NCBI GenBank assembly: GCA_947455385.1
Contig: CANGNR010000040.1
Span: 1-9,034 of the forward strand
Reading direction: 5' to 3'
DNA: 9,034 bases
From: Microbacteriaceae bacterium
Lineage (GTDB): Bacteria > Actinomycetota > Actinomycetes > Actinomycetales > Microbacteriaceae
Position 1 is the stretch's first letter. Each line of letters begins with the position of its first letter. This document shows, one piece after another, positions 5,790-9,034 of this stretch. Made by a program: the position numbers and the translations under genes. The notes beneath the pieces are model-generated. The model was not told where the DNA came from, ran no database searches, and saw only the letters and a program-made list of their open reading frames with translations.

Positions 5790-6781
5790 CCGAAGAGCGT
5801 CCAGCCGCGAAGAAGATGCTTCGCATCGAGGTGCGCAACGCGTCCACGCCGATTGAGAAGAAGCCCGAGTGGATCAAGACCACCGCCAAGATGGGTCCTG
5901 AGTATCAAGCCCTTCAGAACCTAGTGAAGACCGAGGGTCTGCACACCGTTTGCCAAGAGGCCGGCTGCCCAAACATCTTCGAATGCTGGGAAGACCGCGA
6001 GGCGACATTCCTAATCGGCGGCTCACAGTGCACCCGCCGCTGCGACTTCTGCCAGATCGACACCGGCAAGCCAGCAGACTTCGACGCGGATGAACCTCGA
6101 CGCGTTGGTGAGTCTGTGGCGCGAATGAAGCTTCGCTACGCCACCGTCACGGGTGTTGCTCGCGACGACCTGGATGACGAGGGGTCGTGGCTCTATGCCG
6201 AGACCATCCGCCAGATTCACCAGCAGTCGCCAGGAACCGGTGTAGAGATTCTCGTGCCCGACTTCTCTGGCAAGCCCGAACTTCTGCAGCACGTTTTTGA
6301 TGCCAAGCCAGAAGTCTTTGCGCACAACCTCGAGACGGTCCCCCGCATCTTCAAGCAGATTCGCCCAGCGTTTAGGTATGACCGTTCGCTCGACGTGCTA
6401 ACTCAGGCTCGTGCCGCCGGCATGGTGACCAAGTCGAACCTGATTCTGGGAATGGGCGAGAGCCGCGAAGAGATCAGCGAGGCTCTGCAAGACCTGTATG
6501 ACGCGGGAACCGACATCATCACCATCACTCAATACCTGCGCCCAAGCCTTCGTCACCACCCAATCGAACGCTGGGTCAAGCCGCAGGAGTTCGTTGAACT
6601 TCGCGAGGAGGCCGAAGACATCGGATTCCTCGGCGTTCTCTCTGGGCCATTGGTTCGGAGTTCGTATCGTGCCGGTCGCCTTTGGGCTGTATCCATGATT
6701 AAAAAAGGTCGAGAGATTCCAGCCGACCTCAATCACTTGGCCGAGGCCGCGGCGCGCGACGGCTTCAGCCAAGCCGTTTAG
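5786..6781 (+). CDS. lipA: Lipoyl synthase (radical SAM)
   Basis: Inserts two sulfur atoms at C6 and C8 of protein-bound octanoyl chains, converting the LipB product into the lipoyl cofactor. It uses two 4Fe-4S clusters and S-adenosylmethionine. The 331-residue protein has the auxiliary-cluster motif C-x4-C-x5-C (Cys56, Cys61, Cys67), the radical-SAM motif C-x3-C-x2-C (Cys82, Cys86, Cys89, reading CTRRCDFC), the conserved core ATVTGVARDDLDDEG, and the C-terminal RSSY at 291-294 whose serine ligates the auxiliary cluster. All expected cluster ligands are present. The start overlaps the lipB stop, which supports it strongly. A separate leaderless -10 for the next gene begins nine bases after the lipA stop, so the DUF4191 gene can be transcribed independently even if read-through also occurs. 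Confidence 0.97.
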   Translation: MTEERPAAKKMLRIEVRNASTPIEKKPEWIKTTAKMGPEYQALQNLVKTEGLHTVCQEAGCPNIFECWEDREATFLIGGSQCTRRCDFCQIDTGKPADFDADEPRRVGESVARMKLRYATVTGVARDDLDDEGSWLYAETIRQIHQQSPGTGVEILVPDFSGKPELLQHVFDAKPEVFAHNLETVPRIFKQIRPAFRYDRSLDVLTQARAAGMVTKSNLILGMGESREEISEALQDLYDAGTDIITITQYLRPSLRHHPIERWVKPQEFVELREEAEDIGFLGVLSGPLVRSSYRAGRLWAVSMIKKGREIPADLNHLAEAAARDGFSQAV

Positions 6782-6789
6782 TGATTCGT

Positions 6790-6795
6790 TAGGCT
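6790..6795 (+). promoter_or_regulatory. Candidate leaderless -10 for the DUF4191 gene (TAGGCT)
   Basis: TAGGCT, identical to the pepA hexamer, then seven bases (ATTAGCC) and the ATG at 6803. No Shine-Dalgarno is visible. It lies in the 21-base gap after lipA, so the downstream gene can be expressed without lipBA transcription. Confidence 0.55.
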
Positions 6796-6802
6796 ATTAG
6801 CC

Positions 6803-7492
6803 ATGGCTAAGAACCCAATCGAAAAGAAACCTTCGCGCGTTAAGCAACTTGTTGGCATCTACAAGATGACCTTCAAGTCAGACCGTAAATCGATTCTTTG
6901 GGTTTCCTTGGCAGCCGGTGTTCCCCTCGTTCTCGGCGTGATAGCGACTCTCACCCTCACCAACGGCGATCCCGTCGGCATCATCCTGTGGTCTGTGACC
7001 ACGGTGCTGTTTTCGTTCTTGCTCGGCCTCATTGTGATGTCGCGTCGCGCCGAAAAAGCTGCCTACGCTCAGATCGAGGGCCAGCCAGGCGCTGTGGGAG
7101 CCGTGCTGCGCAGTGCCCTGCGTCGCGGATGGACCGGAAACGAGCAGCCAATCGCCGTAAACCGAAGCATGGATGCCGTCTACCGTGCCGTCGGCCCGGG
7201 CGGCGTCGCCCTTATTGGCGAAGGTTCGAAGACCCGCGTCGCCCAGATGATTGCCGATGAGCGCAAGACCGTGCAGAGAATCGCACCAGGCGTAGAGATC
7301 ATCACCATCATGGTGACTGGCGGCGAAGACGGTGTGCCAATCACCAAGCTGGCCGCTACCCTGCAGAAGTCGAAGCGAACCCTCAACCGAAACGAGATTC
7401 GAACCGTTCGCAACCGTTTGTCGTCGCTTGGCAAGAGTCTGCCGATTCCAAAAGGCATCGACCCACGCAGAATGCGCGCTCCTCGCCGCTAG
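6803..7492 (+). CDS. DUF4191 family membrane protein
   Basis: Actinobacterial protein of unknown function, nearly always found just downstream of lipA (Rv2219 in M. tuberculosis). The 229 residues show a basic cytoplasmic N-terminus (1-30), two membrane segments (about 31-53 and 57-79) forming a hairpin, and a soluble region from about 80 to the end on the cytoplasmic side. The soluble part contains RSALRRGWTGNEQPIAVNRS near 103-122, YRAVGPGGVALIGEG near 127-141, and a strongly basic tail ending PRRMRAPRR. The family label is from recalled sequence character and synteny; no catalytic motif is visible and I assign no activity. The last two arginine codons and the stop are one arm of an inverted repeat shared with the converging RDD gene. 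The start is supported by the leaderless -10 at 6790-6795. Confidence 0.88.
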   Translation: MAKNPIEKKPSRVKQLVGIYKMTFKSDRKSILWVSLAAGVPLVLGVIATLTLTNGDPVGIILWSVTTVLFSFLLGLIVMSRRAEKAAYAQIEGQPGAVGAVLRSALRRGWTGNEQPIAVNRSMDAVYRAVGPGGVALIGEGSKTRVAQMIADERKTVQRIAPGVEIITIMVTGGEDGVPITKLAATLQKSKRTLNRNEIRTVRNRLSSLGKSLPIPKGIDPRRMRAPRR

Positions 7493-7522
7493 AGCGAGGC
7501 ACGTATCACGTCTCTAGCGGCG
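7484..7522. terminator. Inverted repeat between convergent genes, likely bidirectional terminator
   Basis: CGCCGCTAGAG (7484-7494) is perfectly complementary to CTCTAGCGGCG (7512-7522), an 11-bp GC-rich stem. The 17-base interior holds a further small stem, ACGT (7501-7504) with ACGT (7508-7511), around ATC. Neither side has a T-run, as is common for actinobacterial terminators. Each arm encodes the final Arg-Arg-stop of the adjacent gene, so the hairpin forms at the 3' end of either transcript. Confidence 0.7.
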
Positions 7523-7915
7523 AACCAGGATGGTTCCCGCAGCCTTGTCGTGCAGACCACGACCGTCAGCATCCCAGATTGCAACCGGGATAACCAGAAT
7601 CAGCAGAAGGTTTCGCAGTAGCGGCCGCCAGAAACCAACCCAAGAGCCATCAGTGCGAGTGAGTTTCAGGCCGAGCAAGCGGTGGCCGATCGTAGCGCCG
7701 GCGGTGACCTCAAACAGGTAGTTGAGCGAGACAAAGAGGATCATGATCGATGTGTTGTCGTACTTGAAGAACGTGGCTCCGAGAAACAGCGAGATCGCCC
7801 AGTCAATCGCAATTGCGGCCACGCGACGACCCATCTTGGCTAAGGCTCCTGGGCCAGAGAAAGGCAAGCCGAGGCGCTTGCCGGGATAGTTCACAGACGC
7901 GGATGATTCAGACAC
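7514..7915 (-). CDS. RDD family membrane protein
   Basis: Small integral membrane protein; RDD proteins are named for conserved Arg and Asp residues and their general role is not settled, though some are linked to ion or solute transport. The 133 residues begin at GTG (7915). Membrane segments lie at about 31-50, 56-72 and 98-115. Family landmarks are GRRVAAIAIDW (conserved Arg30/31 and Asp38), TIGHRLLGLKL at 75-85 and DGRGLHDKAAGT at 117-128 near the C-terminus. A short RDD protein between the DUF4191 gene and glnA is also found in M. tuberculosis (Rv2219A), which supports the call. The GTG start is chosen because a TAGGCT -10 lies six bases upstream; Val8 (GTG) is the next alternative but has no such context. 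It is convergent with the DUF4191 gene and divergent from glnA, sharing the 142-bp control region. Confidence 0.9.
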   Translation of the reverse strand: MSESSASVNYPGKRLGLPFSGPGALAKMGRRVAAIAIDWAISLFLGATFFKYDNTSIMILFVSLNYLFEVTAGATIGHRLLGLKLTRTDGSWVGFWRPLLRNLLLILVIPVAIWDADGRGLHDKAAGTILVRR

Positions 7916-7921
7916 CCTAAG

Positions 7922-7927
7922 AGCCTA
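7922..7927 (-). promoter_or_regulatory. Candidate leaderless -10 for the RDD gene (TAGGCT)
   Basis: On the minus strand TTTAGGCT is followed by six bases (CTTAGG) and the GTG at 7915. The eight bases TTTAGGCT are identical to those before pepA. TAGG close to the GTG is too near to serve as a Shine-Dalgarno. Confidence 0.6.
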
Positions 7928-7943
7928 AACGAGGGTCATATCT

Positions 7944-7965
7944 TTTACATTGCCGAAACATTGAT
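7944..7965 (+). promoter_or_regulatory. Possible GlnR binding box upstream of glnA
   Basis: TTTAC, six bases, GAAAC, six bases: this matches the actinobacterial GlnR box gTnAC-n6-GaAAc-n6 apart from the first base (T for the weakly conserved G). It lies about 40 bases upstream of the proposed glnA -10, a place suited to an activator. Only one copy is evident, whereas strong GlnR sites often have two; the next 22 bases do not repeat it. Whether this organism has GlnR cannot be seen from the window. Confidence 0.45.
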
Positions 7966-7992
7966 TGGCATCACACAGCGAGGCCCTGCGAC

Positions 7993-7998
7993 TAAACT
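7993..7998 (+). promoter_or_regulatory. Candidate -10 for glnA (TAAACT)
   Basis: TAAACT fits TANNNT and would give a leader of about 53 bases. It is in the context TAAACTTG, like TAAAGTTG before lpdA. TTGGCA at 7965-7970 is the best -35-like element but is 22 bp away, too far for standard spacing. That would suit an activator-dependent promoter, but this is inference. Confidence 0.4.
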
Positions 7999-8043
7999 TG
8001 ACCTAGGCCAAAGACGTGCCCAAACTCCCGTTTAACTTCACCT

Positions 8044-8057
8044 GAAGGGATTTCCCT
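8044..8057 (+). promoter_or_regulatory. glnA ribosome binding site inside a small inverted repeat
   Basis: GAAGGGA at 8044-8050 is a good Shine-Dalgarno seven bases before the ATG at 8058. AGGG (8046-8049) can pair with CCCT (8054-8057) around ATTT, a four-pair hairpin covering the Shine-Dalgarno and ending at the base before the ATG. The stem is short, so any effect on translation is speculative. Confidence 0.6.
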
Positions 8058-9034
8058 ATGGCAAAGCCATTGTTTACCCAGGCATCAGAGGTAGTGAAGT
8101 ACATCAAGGACAACGATGTTAAGTTCCTTGACGTGCGCTTCACCGACCTCCCTGGCGTTCAGCAGCACTTCAACCTTCCTGCATCGATGATTGACGAAGA
8201 GTTCTTCGTAGATGGTCAGCTTTTCGATGGTTCGTCGATCCGCGGCTTTGCCTCGATCCACGAGTCAGACATGCAGCTGATCCCAGATGTGACCACCGCA
8301 TACCTTGACGCCTTCCGCACCGAGAAGACCCTCGTCATGCTGTTCGACATCTACAACCCACGCAACGGCGAGATCTACGGTCGCGACCCACGTCAGGTTG
8401 CCAAGAAGGCAGAGGCTTACCTCGCCAGCACCGGCATCGCCGACACCGCATTCTTTGCCCCTGAGGCCGAGTTCTTCATCTTCGATGACGTTCGCTACGA
8501 GTACAAGCAGAACGGCTCGAGCCACTTCGTTGACTCGTCTGAGGCTGCCTGGAACTCGGGTCGCGTCGAAGAAGGCGGAAACCTCGCCAACAAGACCCCA
8601 TACAAGGGTGGATACTTCCCTGTTTCGCCAGTTGACCAGCACGCAGACATGCGCGACAACATCGTTCTCGAGCTTGAGGCCGCTGGCCTTTCGGTCGAGC
8701 GCAGCCACCACGAGGTCGGCACCGCAGGTCAGGGCGAGATCAACTACCGCTTCGACACCCTCGTTAGCGCTGCAGACGACATCCTGAAGTTCAAGTACAT
8801 CGTCAAGAACGTCGCAAACCAGTGGGGCAAGACCGCAACCTTCATGCCAAAGCCACTCTTCGGCGACAACGGCTCGGGAATGCACGTGCACCAGTCACTC
8901 TGGAAGAACGGCACCCCGTTGTTCTATGACGAGAACGGCTACGGCGGCCTCAGCGACCTCGCTCGCTGGTACATCGGTGGAATCCTGAAGCACGCTCCAA
9001 GCCTGCTCGCGTTCACCAACCCAACCGTCAACTC
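8058..9034 (+). CDS. glnA: Glutamine synthetase type I, 3' end beyond window
   Basis: ATP-dependent condensation of glutamate with ammonia to glutamine, the central ammonia-assimilation enzyme, a cytosolic dodecamer. The window holds the first 325 codons of a protein that is about 470-480 residues in the family. FDGSS at 56-60 is the N-terminal signature. Metal and substrate ligands appear in APEAEF (Glu136, Glu138), SHHEV (His217, His218, Glu219) and GQGEINY (Glu227). The ATP-binding signature KPLFGDNGSGMHVHQS spans 265-280. The sequence is closely similar to M. tuberculosis GlnA1 as I recall it, including KGGYFPV and ITS-like continuation LLAFTNPTVN at the edge. The adenylylation tyrosine, if present, lies downstream of the window, so adenylylation control cannot be judged. 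A clear Shine-Dalgarno fixes the start. A GlnR-like box upstream suggests nitrogen-responsive transcription. Confidence 0.97.
   Translation, partial: MAKPLFTQASEVVKYIKDNDVKFLDVRFTDLPGVQQHFNLPASMIDEEFFVDGQLFDGSSIRGFASIHESDMQLIPDVTTAYLDAFRTEKTLVMLFDIYNPRNGEIYGRDPRQVAKKAEAYLASTGIADTAFFAPEAEFFIFDDVRYEYKQNGSSHFVDSSEAAWNSGRVEEGGNLANKTPYKGGYFPVSPVDQHADMRDNIVLELEAAGLSVERSHHEVGTAGQGEINYRFDTLVSAADDILKFKYIVKNVANQWGKTATFMPKPLFGDNGSGMHVHQSLWKNGTPLFYDENGYGGLSDLARWYIGGILKHAPSLLAFTNPTVN

Noticed and set aside
7522..7536. GAACC-AGGAT-GGTTC small inverted repeat next to the terminator
   Set aside because: Five pairs inside RDD coding sequence; likely chance beside the much stronger 11-bp repeat.
7961..7998. 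TTGATT or TTGGCA as a -35 partner of the glnA -10
   Set aside because: Spacings of 26 and 22 bp are too long for a sigma-70 type promoter.
8305..8787. 160-codon plus-strand frame inside glnA
   Set aside because: A Ser/Thr/Arg-rich off-frame translation of glnA without family character.
8265..8891. 208-codon minus-strand frame antisense to glnA
   Set aside because: It mirrors conserved glnA codons, which on the opposite strand tend to stay open in such genomes. No recognisable domain or start signal.
1..9034. CRISPR array, tRNA, rRNA, transposase, integrase or attachment site
   Set aside because: No regularly spaced repeats, no cloverleaf candidate and no mobile-element protein was seen; all genes are conserved chromosomal families except one unknown.

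Overview
The window reads as ordinary housekeeping chromosome of a moderately GC-rich actinobacterium. The gene order pepA - E2 - lipB - lipA - DUF4191 gene - RDD gene - glnA matches, from memory, the Mycobacterium tuberculosis stretch Rv2213 to Rv2220. The lower GC, the small RDD protein, the single-lipoyl-domain E2 and the many apparently leaderless genes suggest the Microbacteriaceae, perhaps a small-genome aquatic lineage. That placement is inference. I see no mobile element, CRISPR array, tRNA, rRNA or phage gene.

Layout. (1) Positions 1-197, minus strand: 5' end of a PAC2-family gene, divergent from (2) pepA, an M17 leucyl aminopeptidase (235-1719); only 37 bp separate the two starts and both look leaderless. 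(3) lpdA, dihydrolipoamide dehydrogenase (E3, 1805-3181), then 26 bp later the E2 acyltransferase (3208-4566), probably one operon. (4) A 158-codon minus-strand gene of unknown function (4563-5039) with one membrane segment, whose stop overlaps the E2 stop. (5) lipB (5154-5789) and lipA (5786-6781), coupled by a 4-base overlap. (6) A DUF4191 membrane protein gene (6803-7492) convergent with an RDD-family membrane protein gene (7514-7915, minus); a perfect 11-bp inverted repeat forms the last codons of both. (7) A regulatory region (7916-8057) with a GlnR-like box, leading into glnA, glutamine synthetase type I, cut off at the window end (8058-9034). With the unknown gene accepted, no gene-free stretch exceeds 300 bases.

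How the genes fit together. LipB attaches octanoate to the lipoyl domain of E2 and LipA inserts two sulfurs, giving the lipoyl arm that E2 uses and LpdA reoxidises. Maker and user of the cofactor are thus encoded side by side. glnA is a nitrogen-assimilation gene that adjoins this cluster by conserved synteny.

The most notable non-coding pattern is a repeated start architecture. At least five genes (PAC2, pepA, lipB, DUF4191, RDD) have a TAGGCT-like or TAGAAT -10 hexamer exactly 6-7 bases before the start codon and no Shine-Dalgarno, as expected of leaderless transcripts. lpdA, the E2 gene and glnA have clear Shine-Dalgarno sequences. I found no convincing undescribed system. The best leads are the unknown minus-strand gene, the shared leaderless promoters, the stop-codon inverted repeat and the possible GlnR box.
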